A DNA stretch of 64,000 bases from Phocaeicola_A sp045647865. GTDB lineage: Bacteria > Bacteroidota > Bacteroidia > Bacteroidales > Bacteroidaceae. The position numbers and the translations under genes were made by a program. This document shows positions 17,601 to 25,982 of this stretch, one piece after another. The stretch's first letter is position 1. Each line of letters starts with the position of its first letter. Where the stretch lies: positions 146,341 to 210,340 of the forward strand of contig JAZRMW010000061.1 of assembly GCA_045647865.1 (NCBI GenBank), given 5' to 3'. The notes beneath the pieces were generated by a model. That model saw nothing but the letters and a program-made list of their open reading frames with translations, had not been told where the DNA came from and did not search any database.

Positions 17601-19882
17601 CCGGCAGAGAATGCCTCACCTGCTGTAAGCATATCGTTAGGGAAATATAACGACTCTCCTGTTGTTGTATCAATAATGAGACTTGGGTTGCTTTCCGGTC
17701 CTGTAGCCAAAGCTTGGTTGGAGAAGATGCTATCATTAGTGCGTACAGGTTCGTCAAAGACGCACTTCATCGGTGTCATATTGTTGTTCACATATACTCC
17801 GCCTGGAGACAGTTGATCACCTTCCAAGTAGAGGTCGTATGCGGATTGGCCGCGTTCGATGCGGAAGAATCCCTGTAGAGAAACCTCGTAAAGACCTACG
17901 GGAGCACTCTTTGCCTCTTGGTGTACGTCGAATGTCATTCCATAAGCTTCCATACACTGATTTTCTTCAGTGCCGCCGAATGCAGTCCATGAACCATCCC
18001 AACCGGTACCATCTTCCTTGCCATCCAAAGTATTCTCAAAGTCATAGTTGGTTAGGAGCAGGTCGGTTACATCCACCGAGTTGCCATTCATGGATTGGAT
18101 AGCGGTTTCGTTTGTTTGGTATTCCAATTCTGCTGCTTCTACCAATACTTCTGTAGTACCTAATGTTCTGGATTCCATAATGCTTGTGGCATCCTGTTCT
18201 ACATAATTTCTCAGGGACTGTACAGATTCATTTTCAGGATCTATGTCCTCTTTAGCAAGCAAATTCTTGGCTTTATCTACTGCCTTGGCATACGTTTTCC
18301 ATGCCATTTCATTTGTCTTTATTTCGGACAGCATGGCATTGAGCAGTTCCATACTTGCGATGGCTTCAGTAGCGTTGGTTGCGCTCATCGTGGCGAGCAA
18401 TGTTACGTACTCTTCTTTCAAACTTTGAGTAATGGTTGCATGGCTATAGTCGGGAGCATTGGCTACAACTGTTTCCGCCCACTTCTGGTAAGCTGCAACA
18501 GATTTGCCATAGTAGGTCAATTTCCAATTGTCCCATAATGTCCAGTCTGCATTACTCAGCAATGATTCCTGCTTGATTCCGAATCTCATGTATCCATTCT
18601 CTACGTTGAACATCACTGTTGTTTCATATTCAACTCCACGTTCAGCATCGTTGAGGTAAACATTGGCAGTTTCCATATCATTAGGCACATACCAGGTGTT
18701 TCCATCGGCATCTTTTACCTCTAATTCATTGTCCAAACCCAATGGAGTAGTTTTACTTCCTGCAAAGATGCTTGGCAGATAGGTACTCTGTATTTTATTG
18801 GGTATGTCGTATACGTAGCCGTAGCCATCAACTCCATACACTACTGCACCTGGTTTGAAGTTGGTGAATGCTTCATTTGTGTTATACGGACGGAAATAGC
18901 CACGTACAGTGACGGCATAGACACCATTGGGTATATTGTGTATATTTTGGTATGTGTCAAAAACCTTATTGTACGATTCTGCCACACCATGACTTACAGT
19001 AAACCAAGTATTACAATTCCATCCATCGTGAGTATTCTCGTCGTAATTGGCATTTACAATCAATGAGGTCTTATCCACAGGATTGGATGGATCCACTGTC
19101 ATCTCTTCGTGTTGGATGATTTCCCATTTGACGGACGTAATAGCTTGGGCAAGCTCTTCCAATGTTGAAGCAGGGTTATTGTAGATAGCCTCTTGTTCAC
19201 TGATATTGGTAACACCCATTTCTGCAGCCAGCAACAACTGCTCTTTCAGCAATTCGGATTGATTGAATAACTCTAGGTCGGTCAAGTGGGCTTGATAATC
19301 CTCTTCCGTTGCAAATAGCCAATCCACATGGTTGGTTTCTATTGTCGGATCCAGGAATGCCCACAAGCGGGTGTTTGTACCATTGTCAAGTGCTGCATCC
19401 CATCCAAAATAGGTTCCAGTTATATTCCAGTCAGCATAGTTTTCATTGGATTCAGCCATCGATAGGCGATAATAGTCATTGTCGGCATTCTTCTCCAACT
19501 TCCAATAGTAATTGGGTTGAGAAGCTCTGTCAACATAGCAAGAACCTTCAGCATTTTCAAAGAATACATTTTGGTCCATACCCTTAGTTTCTACATAATT
19601 CCAGAAGTAAACAGTGCTTCCGTCCCATGCGTCATCTACAAGGTTTGGTTGGAAGAATACCTTGTATCCTTCATTACCCACACTTGCTCGGGTTTGCCAA
19701 TCATTGGCTCCACGGAAGAACTGTTTCGCACCGACGTTGTACATATACATATAAGTACCATCGGTTTTCACTTCCACTGGATTCGGAGAAAAGACCGGCT
19801 TCTCTCTCTCCACAATAGCTGCTGATGCGATGTTTGCGGTCAGCAACAATCCTAATGTTAGGAAATAGTTTCTAAGCTTCAT
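14618..19882 (-). CDS. Giant exported protein with alternating cohesin and dockerin modules
   Basis: A 1754-residue secreted protein with signal peptide 1-21. The N-terminal half has two copies of a roughly 190-residue beta-sandwich-like module (about 270-470 and 625-830; both contain GVYxVxxxGFFR-like and WTxWDNxKxxYHGK-like segments), linked by helical stretches. Then four cohesin-like domains (about 945-1085, 1155-1285, 1355-1487, 1555-1680) alternate with three dockerins (about 1087-1150, 1287-1345, 1488-1550). Dockerin 1 shows GDVNNDGSINGADL and DTDADGKISIGDL, dockerin 3 ADANGDYKISIVDV and DMDGNSKITIVDV. The second calcium loop of dockerin 2 is degenerate (VGNDIYYDDL). The end, AQGIYLVRIGEKSYKVKL, fits a type IX sorting tail. 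It starts 21 bp after the cohesin/Big_2 gene. Carrying both partners of the cohesin-dockerin pair suggests polymerisation or scaffold building. Confidence 0.8.
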   Translation of the reverse strand: MKLRNYFLTLGLLLTANIASAAIVEREKPVFSPNPVEVKTDGTYMYMYNVGAKQFFRGANDWQTRASVGNEGYKVFFQPNLVDDAWDGSTVYFWNYVETKGMDQNVFFENAEGSCYVDRASQPNYYWKLEKNADNDYYRLSMAESNENYADWNITGTYFGWDAALDNGTNTRLWAFLDPTIETNHVDWLFATEEDYQAHLTDLELFNQSELLKEQLLLAAEMGVTNISEQEAIYNNPASTLEELAQAITSVKWEIIQHEEMTVDPSNPVDKTSLIVNANYDENTHDGWNCNTWFTVSHGVAESYNKVFDTYQNIHNIPNGVYAVTVRGYFRPYNTNEAFTNFKPGAVVYGVDGYGYVYDIPNKIQSTYLPSIFAGSKTTPLGLDNELEVKDADGNTWYVPNDMETANVYLNDAERGVEYETTVMFNVENGYMRFGIKQESLLSNADWTLWDNWKLTYYGKSVAAYQKWAETVVANAPDYSHATITQSLKEEYVTLLATMSATNATEAIASMELLNAMLSEIKTNEMAWKTYAKAVDKAKNLLAKEDIDPENESVQSLRNYVEQDATSIMESRTLGTTEVLVEAAELEYQTNETAIQSMNGNSVDVTDLLLTNYDFENTLDGKEDGTGWDGSWTAFGGTEENQCMEAYGMTFDVHQEAKSAPVGLYEVSLQGFFRIERGQSAYDLYLEGDQLSPGGVYVNNNMTPMKCVFDEPVRTNDSIFSNQALATGPESNPSLIIDTTTGESLYFPNDMLTAGEAFSAGMYVSKALGLVAKAGDELRIGVKGSLGAYTWAIWDNFKVVYHGKQPEYVKSYLEEAIANANDNLNKRIGKEIKEALTTRITTGEAALANGDGEVMFNALVGLYDISDSTLTSISTINPVYLAAKELLVASKMSMGPQREEAETLAQTVLNGIETCAYNTDEMADLLSQIQNMKWQLPTVNGGNDQSGNYFCIASNVDFFKGLDIKLPIFMLNEEEITAFQCDIYLPEGLRLKLNEDEDYNIILSDRATSSHSVGASKQTDGSIRVAVYSSKSKPFREYLGELFSLDLEYVEGADEIQTIEIRNIYLSTADEREFHPNDIASVITIKDYTLGDVNNDGSINGADLVDISSYLRKENPWNFTFPAADTDADGKISIGDLVGVQNIALGNGIVPPTDDDEIQTANILSIKDFDGYRTQSVPVSLTNKDGITAYQCDIHLPEGLKIWEDVFVDNRTGYNFSYSSLPGGILRCVAYSETNEPFGDNGELFSLRIDKVGTYELKISNIRMSTSEGHESGAPDASATLIMKDFTPGDVNNDGFVSLLDFVATMNAYWGNPSEGFVFPAVGNDIYYDDLDNILNMCLQNEVPANGEGGVEQTDNVFKIEDTEVLKDEEIELPIRMTNKDIITAFQCDIYLSEGLQFETADLNRYTGHNSSWQTKPDGAIRWISYGVQNSPFLENDGDLLILKLTAKEGAAETQSVEIRNIRLVTPDEHEFTPADITATVTVKEYLPADANGDYKISIVDVVAVVNYLLGGESDNFVFKAADMDGNSKITIVDVVAVVNTLLGGTPQQATARAIMHSDIHVADAEVEAGETTTLYVKLDNATAYTAMQFNVELPEGLSIERVEMVGNTAHSVAENDGRIVAYSLTNRAFNGGEALMAITVKADETFMGTAHVDFTDVRVVSKDIVETVLGNASSTVIGGGANRINGTTATDVKVYTTNGRIIIETSAAQVAAVVSTTGVSQQVELVAGKNEVAVSAQGIYLVRIGEKSYKVKL

Positions 19883-19903
19883 AGTTCAATTATTTTTAAG
19901 TTA

Positions 19904-22237
19904 TTATTTGATGATTCTTTTACTGATTTCTACACGTCCGTTGGTATAAGTACGTTTGATGATGTTGATACCCTTATGGGGAGTAAGGGATGCTTCGCCT
20001 ACGACAGAATAGTAGATGGTGCTGGCTACATTGTCGGTTACGGCCGTATTGATTCCGTCAGGCTTGGTTGTTACGGTACAAGTGGCAGTGATGCCGCTTC
20101 CATCAGCTGCAGTGGCGGTGATTATGGCTGTTCCTTCTTTGACATATGTCACCAGACCCGTATTGTCAACGGTAACGATTGATGCGTCGGAACTTGTCCA
20201 TACAATTTCCTTGTTGTCGGCTTCGTCAGGACCTACAGTTGCAGTCAGTTGAATAGTTTCACCAACTTCCAATATCGCTTCATTCAAATTCAGTGTGATA
20301 TGGGTCAACAGTACGGGTTTCACAGTAACCGTGCAAGTGGCGGTCAGGTTTGTTCCATCGGTTGTAGTAGCAGTAATGGTGGCTTCACCCACTTTGAGAG
20401 TAGTTACCACACCGTCCACAACGGTAGCAACGGTCTCGTCAGAAGAGCTCCATACAACGGTCTTGTTGTCGGCTTCTTCGGGAGTTGCAGTAACAGCAAG
20501 AGTGAATGATTCGCCCTTGATGACTTCCTTCGTGGTTTGGTCGAGTGTAAGTGAAGCAACGAGCACGGGTTTCACAGTCACTGTGCAAGTGGCGGTCAGG
20601 TTTGTACCATCGGTCGTAGTGGCAGTGATGGTGGCTTCACCCACTTTAAGAGTTGTTACCACACCGTCCACAACAGTTGCAACGGTTTCGTCAGACGAGT
20701 TCCATACAACAGTCTTGTTGTCAGCTTCTTCGGGAGTTGCAGTAACAGCAAGAGTGAATGATTCGCCCTTGATGACTTCTTTCGTAGTTTGGTCGAGTAT
20801 AAGTGAAGCAACGAGTACGGGCTTCACAGTAACCGTGCAAGTAGCGGTCAGGTTTGTACCATCGGTTGTAGTGGCAGTGATGACAGCTTCACCTACTTTA
20901 TGAGTAGTTGCCACACCGTCCACAACAGTTGCGACGGTCTCGTCAGACGATTTCCATACAACAGTCTTGTTATCAGCCTCTTCGGGAGTTGCAGTGGCGA
21001 TGAGGGTAAACGATTCGCCCTTGATTACTTCCTTCGTAGTTTGGTCGAGTGTAAGCGAAGCGACGAGTACGGGTTTCACAGTAACCGTGCAAGTAGCGGT
21101 CAGGTTTGTACCATCGGTTGTAGTGGCAGTGATGGTGGCTTCACCCACTTTAAGAGTAGTTACCACACCGTCCACAACAGTTGCGACGGTCTCGTCAGAC
21201 GATTTCCATACAACGGTCTTGTTGTCGGCCTCTTCGGGAGTTGCAGTAGCGATGAGCGTAAAGGATTCCCCTTTGATTACCTCTTTAGTGGTTTGGCCGA
21301 GTGTCAAGGCTTCTACCGGTCTCAAAACGGTAAGTTGGCAATCTGCATCATTGATTGTTACAGTTTTTGCATCTACAGTAGAACAGATGATGTTTTTGAT
21401 TTCCAGTTGCTGTGTACCGAAATGTTTTTTATTGGCATTCAGGTGAAGGAAAAAGAGGACACCTTCATTTCCATTGAACTTCTTGCTTTGGCTGGAATAA
21501 GCAGCCACACGGATGCTTCCATCTTCTTGCACGCGTGCAGATACAGTATGTGATGAAGTGGCGCGTTCATGGTTCAATGTAATGTCAAAATCTTCATCCT
21601 CATTCAGTTCCAAAGTGATACCTTCAGGCAAATACAAGTCGCACTGGAAAGCAGAAAGTTCACTTTCGTTGTTCATCACTACCGGAAAAAGAATGGATGT
21701 TCCACCTAACAAGGCTGTATCCGCCAAGATAAAATCATTTTTGGGAATGTACTTGGCCATGGTTATCAGCGCCTCAGTATCTTCCACTGGAATTTCTTCT
21801 GCAGCAGCAGTAGAGCAGATGATATTCTTCAAGGCAATGGTCATTTCGCCTTCCACCTCAGCATCTGTTATGAGGTTCAAGTAGAAAAGTTCTCCTTCGT
21901 TACCTTTGAAAAGTTTGGATTGTGTAGAATAAACAGCCAGACGGATGCTTCCATCACTTTGTGTACGTGCCGTAATCGAGTGTGATGACGTTACGCGGGC
22001 AGGATTCAGTGATACATCCAAATCTTCCTCTTCGTTCAAGGCCAATGTAATACCTGTGGGCAGGAACAGATCACATTGAAAGGCTGAAATCTTACTTTCA
22101 TTGTTCAACGACACCGGCAACAGCAGAGTGTCTCCGCTGAGTATGGTGTGGTTTGGAATGCTCATTTGATTGGTTGCTGCATGGGTGAACACTGCCAACA
22201 GCATGGATGCAATGAAGGATAAAATTTTCATAGGCAT
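19904..22237 (-). CDS. Exported protein with two cohesin-like domains and tandem Big_2 Ig repeats
   Basis: A 777-residue secreted protein with signal peptide (about 1-20). Two cohesin-like domains (about 22-150 and 158-290) share ISAFQCDLFLP/LSAFQCDLYLP and DGSIRLAVYSTQSK/DGSIRVAAYSSQSK. They are followed by four nearly identical 84-residue bacterial Ig-like (Big_2) domains (about 309-647), recognisable by KGESFTL, VVWKSSDETVATV and GEATITATTTDGT, and one more divergent copy. The tail IIKRTYTNGRVEISKRIIK is another Bacteroidetes C-terminal signal type. The Ig stack probably acts as a stalk that holds the cohesins away from the cell. It is the first gene of the cluster, with a promoter element about 50 bp upstream. 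Confidence 0.82.
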   Translation of the reverse strand: MPMKILSFIASMLLAVFTHAATNQMSIPNHTILSGDTLLLPVSLNNESKISAFQCDLFLPTGITLALNEEEDLDVSLNPARVTSSHSITARTQSDGSIRLAVYSTQSKLFKGNEGELFYLNLITDAEVEGEMTIALKNIICSTAAAEEIPVEDTEALITMAKYIPKNDFILADTALLGGTSILFPVVMNNESELSAFQCDLYLPEGITLELNEDEDFDITLNHERATSSHTVSARVQEDGSIRVAAYSSQSKKFNGNEGVLFFLHLNANKKHFGTQQLEIKNIICSTVDAKTVTINDADCQLTVLRPVEALTLGQTTKEVIKGESFTLIATATPEEADNKTVVWKSSDETVATVVDGVVTTLKVGEATITATTTDGTNLTATCTVTVKPVLVASLTLDQTTKEVIKGESFTLIATATPEEADNKTVVWKSSDETVATVVDGVATTHKVGEAVITATTTDGTNLTATCTVTVKPVLVASLILDQTTKEVIKGESFTLAVTATPEEADNKTVVWNSSDETVATVVDGVVTTLKVGEATITATTTDGTNLTATCTVTVKPVLVASLTLDQTTKEVIKGESFTLAVTATPEEADNKTVVWSSSDETVATVVDGVVTTLKVGEATITATTTDGTNLTATCTVTVKPVLLTHITLNLNEAILEVGETIQLTATVGPDEADNKEIVWTSSDASIVTVDNTGLVTYVKEGTAIITATAADGSGITATCTVTTKPDGINTAVTDNVASTIYYSVVGEASLTPHKGINIIKRTYTNGRVEISKRIIK
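20296..21309 (-). repeat. Four tandem 252-bp repeats encoding Big_2 domains
   Basis: Copies recur exactly every 252 bp; for example the plus-strand word ACGAGYACGGGYTTCACAG starts at 20559, 20811 and 21063. Near-identity at DNA level indicates recent duplication or ongoing homogenisation, and copy number is expected to vary between strains. Confidence 0.9.
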
Positions 22238-22284
22238 AGTAATTAAAATAGTATAATGATTCTGTTAATTCATTGAATAGTTTG

Positions 22285-22292
22285 CAAATGTA
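22285..22292 (-). promoter_or_regulatory. -7 promoter element of the cohesin/dockerin cluster
   Basis: TACATTTG on the minus strand, 48 bp before the start of the first cluster gene. A matching -33 TTTG is not evident. Confidence 0.5.
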
Positions 22293-22356
22293 CCTCTTTA
22301 TTATTGAATCATTTGGTCCATTTTAATCCTTTTGCCTTTTTTTTGGGGTATATATG

Positions 22357-22394
22357 AAAAAGAGGATGTGTCATTTCAACTCATCCTCTTTTTT
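22357..22394 (-). terminator. Terminator after the GH127 gene
   Basis: AAAAAGAGGATG and CATCCTCTTTTTT form a 12-bp stem with a 13-base loop. The stem ends in A and T runs on both strands, so it can work in either direction. It separates the GH127 gene from the cohesin/dockerin cluster. Confidence 0.8.
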
Positions 22395-22437
22395 GTCTTT
22401 ATCTTTAATTATCAGTTCAATCTTTCTTTCGTCCCGA

Positions 22438-24837
22438 TTATTTGATCAAACGTACGTAGAAGATACCTCCGGCTACTGTACCAGGTTTGCTCTGGAAACG
22501 TACATTGATGACTTGTTTGCCTTTCACCCATTCTGCAGGGATGGTATATTCGGCATTGACGAAAGCTTCGCGTTTCCACTTGCCCACGATGTTTTCGGTT
22601 GTCAATACCTGACCGTCAATCAAGATGTCGAATGTGCGGTTACCATTTTCATTACCCCAATAGCGTACCATCAGTGTGAGGTTTTCCTCGCCCTTGGTGT
22701 CCATGTTGTAAGCAAAATATCCGCCATTGGTTGCATCGCGCCATCCTTCGCTCTGGAAGTGGCCGGTCTTTGAGCCTTCAGCCTTCATCTGGTGATCAAC
22801 CTCGGGTTGTTGCTCAGCGGTTGCTACAGCATCAATGGTGCGTGCATCCAGTTCCAGTTTCTGTTTTTCGGCCTCGCGCATTTTCTGTTGATAGTCGGCA
22901 TATTCAGCTTTGCTCATAGAGAGCCAGTACATCATGTATCGGCTATCGTGGATGCTGCTGAACGGCTCCAGTTCAAGGTCTTTGAACTTTCCGTCAAACA
23001 ATCCCGGTACGGTGAAGTGCATGGGTTTGCCATTGACGGGTTGCATGTTCTGAAGTTTCTGTACAATCTCTTGGCGTTCACCAATCAAGAACGGAGTATC
23101 GAAAAGTGACACTAACGGACCATGAGCGATGTGTGCCCAACGGCCATCATTAGCCACCAGACCATCCAAACGGTGATTACCCATACGTGCACCCATCAGG
23201 ATAGGACCACGCATGATGGCTATATAGTTGGGGAGGTTGGGCAACTCTTCCACGGTGATTGACATAGGCATGGTAACCTCAATGACATCCCCCTTCTTCC
23301 ATTTGCGTTCAATCTCGATATAAGAGGAGGGTTGTGCGCCAATGGCATAGTCCTTGCCCTTGCAGATAACCTTCATTTCACCGGGTTTCACCCACCACGG
23401 GCAACGGATTTTCAGTTTCAGTTTCTGTGATTTGCGGGAATCAACGGTGAAACGTACTGTCTCTTCATTCGGGAAGTTGGTTTCCTGTTTCAAGCTGAAT
23501 TTCTTCTCTTTCCAATCAAGTTGTGATGCTACGAAGAGGTTTACATACAATTCATCATTCGTGTGTGTATAGATGAATTCACCATATTTTCCGTGATTCT
23601 CCATACCTGTACCTACACAGCACCACATGCCACTGTTGGGAGCTGAATAGACACGGTAGTGAGCCGGACGGGCGGATGTGAAATATACATATCCTCCGTG
23701 TTCGGGGTGTTGAGTAGAGAGGATATGATTGAACATGGCACGCTCGTAGTAATCCGCGTAGCGCACATCACCTGTCATACGGAACAGGTTCTGAGTCAGT
23801 TTCATCATGTTGTTGGTGTTACATGACTCCGGACCTTCGCGATCATCCACGTAACTCTTGCAATCGTCTGCTGAGGCGAAGTGTTCGCGACGGCTATTTC
23901 CACCAAGTGCCAACGAACGGGTATTCACGACTGTTTCCCAGAAGAACTCTGATGCCTTTTGATAGTAAGCAGCATCGGTCTCTTCGCCGGCCAGTTGAAG
24001 CATTTCGGCAGTTCGTGCGTGTCCTACTACTTTAGGTACTTGTGTGTTGGCATGTCTGTTGTCCAAGTTGTCCACACCCTTGGCCATGCTGTCCAACAAC
24101 CAATGGTGGGCAAAACGTTTGGCCACTTTCAGGTATTTCGTGTCACCGGTGATTTGATAAGCATCGGCATACACTTCGTTCATACCGCCAAACTCCTGAC
24201 CACACATTCTCTCCATCTCTTCATCGGTCAAGGATCCGGTTACATCACATCCCCAATCACAGAGTTTCAAGAACATATCTTTGGCCATTTCGCTGCCAGC
24301 GTACATCCAGGCATCGCGTAATCCGGCATATGTCTTGTGGATGTTGTACCAAGGTACCCAGTAGCGGTTTACAAAACCGTAGTTGCCACTCTTGACTTCG
24401 CCCCACAGACGTTCGCTATCGGGCACACCGCCTACGTAGCCATTACCGTTCTTATCTTGGCAACGCTTGAGTTCGGCGAGTACATAATCCAGTCTCTCTT
24501 TGCAAGCCTCGTTACCTGTTGCGGCATAGTGTATGGCCAATGCTGATACGTAGTGACCTCCTACATGTCCGTCCAATCCTGCCCAGTTGGGGAAGTATTC
24601 GGCCTTTTTGGGCAAGCCGGCTTCTTTCAGGAACGGAGCCAGCAAACGGTCGGTATCGTATTGCAACAATACATCCACATTCAACTCCATGGCATGCTTG
24701 AAGGGACCATCCAACAATTGTACCTCAGACAAAGAGAATGTGTTCGGATAAAGTTTGTCTTGCGACACAGCACTACCGGCAGAGGCCAATAAAGCGACTA
24801 CCAGCAGATTTCTTTTCATCAATTTGGAAAATCTCAT
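22438..24837 (-). CDS. GH127 beta-L-arabinofuranosidase
   Basis: A 799-residue exported glycoside hydrolase. The signal peptide starts at MRFSKLMKRN or, more likely, at MKRNLLVVALLASAGSAVS (start 24819). The catalytic (alpha/alpha)6 domain carries the GH127 signatures WAGLDGHVGGHYVSALA and YNIHKTYAGLRDAW. The zinc ligands and nucleophile of the family are visible: Glu337 and Cys339 in ESCN, and Cys406-Cys407 in MWCCVGTGME. In the characterised HypBA1 the Cys equivalent to 406 is the nucleophile. A C-terminal beta domain (about 660-799) follows. The enzyme should release L-arabinofuranose from plant glycans or glycoproteins in the periplasm. No SusCD pair is adjacent. It has its own promoter and terminator. 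Confidence 0.93.
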   Translation of the reverse strand: MRFSKLMKRNLLVVALLASAGSAVSQDKLYPNTFSLSEVQLLDGPFKHAMELNVDVLLQYDTDRLLAPFLKEAGLPKKAEYFPNWAGLDGHVGGHYVSALAIHYAATGNEACKERLDYVLAELKRCQDKNGNGYVGGVPDSERLWGEVKSGNYGFVNRYWVPWYNIHKTYAGLRDAWMYAGSEMAKDMFLKLCDWGCDVTGSLTDEEMERMCGQEFGGMNEVYADAYQITGDTKYLKVAKRFAHHWLLDSMAKGVDNLDNRHANTQVPKVVGHARTAEMLQLAGEETDAAYYQKASEFFWETVVNTRSLALGGNSRREHFASADDCKSYVDDREGPESCNTNNMMKLTQNLFRMTGDVRYADYYERAMFNHILSTQHPEHGGYVYFTSARPAHYRVYSAPNSGMWCCVGTGMENHGKYGEFIYTHTNDELYVNLFVASQLDWKEKKFSLKQETNFPNEETVRFTVDSRKSQKLKLKIRCPWWVKPGEMKVICKGKDYAIGAQPSSYIEIERKWKKGDVIEVTMPMSITVEELPNLPNYIAIMRGPILMGARMGNHRLDGLVANDGRWAHIAHGPLVSLFDTPFLIGERQEIVQKLQNMQPVNGKPMHFTVPGLFDGKFKDLELEPFSSIHDSRYMMYWLSMSKAEYADYQQKMREAEKQKLELDARTIDAVATAEQQPEVDHQMKAEGSKTGHFQSEGWRDATNGGYFAYNMDTKGEENLTLMVRYWGNENGNRTFDILIDGQVLTTENIVGKWKREAFVNAEYTIPAEWVKGKQVINVRFQSKPGTVAGGIFYVRLIK

Positions 24838-24965
24838 AATTATTTTTCTGTTTGGTAAATTCTACGTGTAAATACTGTTTTATACAAATCAATACAATGT
24901 GTTTGCGTTCATTGAGTATAACTCATCGCCTCCATATTCTGTTATGGAGTTATAATCTTCAACCG

Positions 24966-24996
24966 CAAAGGTATTCAATATTCATTGATTTACAAT
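24966..24996 (-). promoter_or_regulatory. Promoter of the GH127 gene
   Basis: On the minus strand ATTG (24996-24993), 19 bp, then TACCTTTG (24973-24966). The -7 box is perfect and the -33 box has one mismatch. The leader would be about 120 bases long. Confidence 0.6.
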
Positions 24997-25127
24997 TATT
25001 TCCTTAGTATTTAACTTCTATTAACCGCTACATCGCTACCATGTACGCTTTATCCGTCTCAATCAAACGGGGCTTCTATCAGCTTAAGGCCTATGTTCAA
25101 TGTGCCAAGAACGTAGCATTTGTATGC

Positions 25128-25211
25128 GTCTCACCCGTGTCATACGGGTGTATTACCCAAGTGAGGCGATTGTCTGACGAAGGTGAGACACGCGTATGAC
25201 AAGAGTGAAAC
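25128..25211. promoter_or_regulatory. Inverted pair of a 23-bp motif in a large gene-free gap
   Basis: The gap 24838-25415 holds no gene. At 25128-25150 lies GTCTCACCCGTGTCATACGG plus three bases, and at 25189-25211 an inverted, 18/23 matching copy (CACGCGTATGACAAGAGTG...). A weaker third copy overlaps them in inverted orientation near 25165-25188. The first copy contains the perfect hairpin CACCCGT-GTCAT-ACGGGTG. Such arrays often bind a regulator, but no regulator is assigned. Confidence 0.45.
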
Positions 25212-25377
25212 GGTACAAGAAACTTTAATCTTGATGCATTGAACACAGGTTCATAGGGCATAGAAGTGTATTTTCAGTGTGCATGGAAGCTCTATGGTTT
25301 TTAATCCTTTTTAGTCCTTTTGAGAATAAAACTTGGATTTTGTGCGATGAAAAGGAACAAGAATGGTTGAAATGTAC

Positions 25378-25385
25378 TATCTTTG
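25378..25385 (+). promoter_or_regulatory. -7 promoter element before the 188-residue gene
   Basis: TATCTTTG, 30 bp upstream of the start codon at 25416. A -33 TTTG at the right distance is not visible. Confidence 0.5.
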
Positions 25386-25415
25386 TCCCCAATTGAAAAA
25401 CTTTGGAAATAATGT

Positions 25416-25982
25416 ATGGATTCGATGGAAACTGACTATAAACGCTTGCAGGCAATGGTGGAGAAATGTACAGGAAGGGCAATGCGTACTCCGCGTGACT
25501 TTGACTATCTGGTTGTCTGTATATTCAATCTGACTAAGATACACTTGAGCTCCACAACGTTGAAGCGCTTTTGGGGGTATTTGAAGGAAGGAGAGGGCCA
25601 GACTCCCCGCGTCTATACGTTGGATGTGCTTTCCCGTGTAGCCGGATACAAGGATTGGAATGCATTCCTGCATTCGGATTCAACCCATCAGGAGAGCGAA
25701 TTCATCAATAATGAATCTCTCAATTCTGAATCCCTGTTTCGTGGTGACAAAATACGTCTGCTATGGGAACCGAACAGGGATGTGACGATACAATACGAAG
25801 GGTTGGGTATGTTTACCGTCATCGAATCGGTAAACAGCAAACTGAGTCGGGGCGACACATTCCATTGCAATCATTTCATCAATGGCGAACCTCTGCACCT
25901 CTACTGTCTGGTACATGAGGGAAATGCGCCTACCAATTACGTCTGCGGACGCATAAGCGGTATAACATTCAACAGATTGTAA
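25416..25982 (+). CDS. Unknown protein encoded with a membrane Ser/Thr kinase
   Basis: A 188-residue soluble protein that I cannot assign to a named family. The N-terminal 85 residues look helical and helix-turn-helix-like (LSSTTLKRFWGYLKEG, then PRVYTLDVLSRVAGYKDW). A similar module occurs, to my knowledge, in other uncharacterised Bacteroidetes proteins. The C-terminal half (about 105-188: GDKIRLLWEPNRDVTIQYEG to the end) is predicted beta. Its stop codon overlaps the start of the kinase gene (TAATG), so the two proteins are translationally coupled and probably work together, for example as substrate or regulator. Confidence 0.7.
   Translation: MDSMETDYKRLQAMVEKCTGRAMRTPRDFDYLVVCIFNLTKIHLSSTTLKRFWGYLKEGEGQTPRVYTLDVLSRVAGYKDWNAFLHSDSTHQESEFINNESLNSESLFRGDKIRLLWEPNRDVTIQYEGLGMFTVIESVNSKLSRGDTFHCNHFINGEPLHLYCLVHEGNAPTNYVCGRISGITFNRL

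Noticed and set aside
20295..21446. Repetitive Ser/Thr/Val-rich plus-strand frames opposite the Ig repeats
   Set aside because: They are shadows of the 252-bp Big_2 repeat; there is no signal peptide or promoter.
8430..22237. A classical cellulosome
   Set aside because: Cohesins and dockerins are present, but no glycosidase carrying a dockerin and no cellulose-binding scaffold is seen in the cluster.
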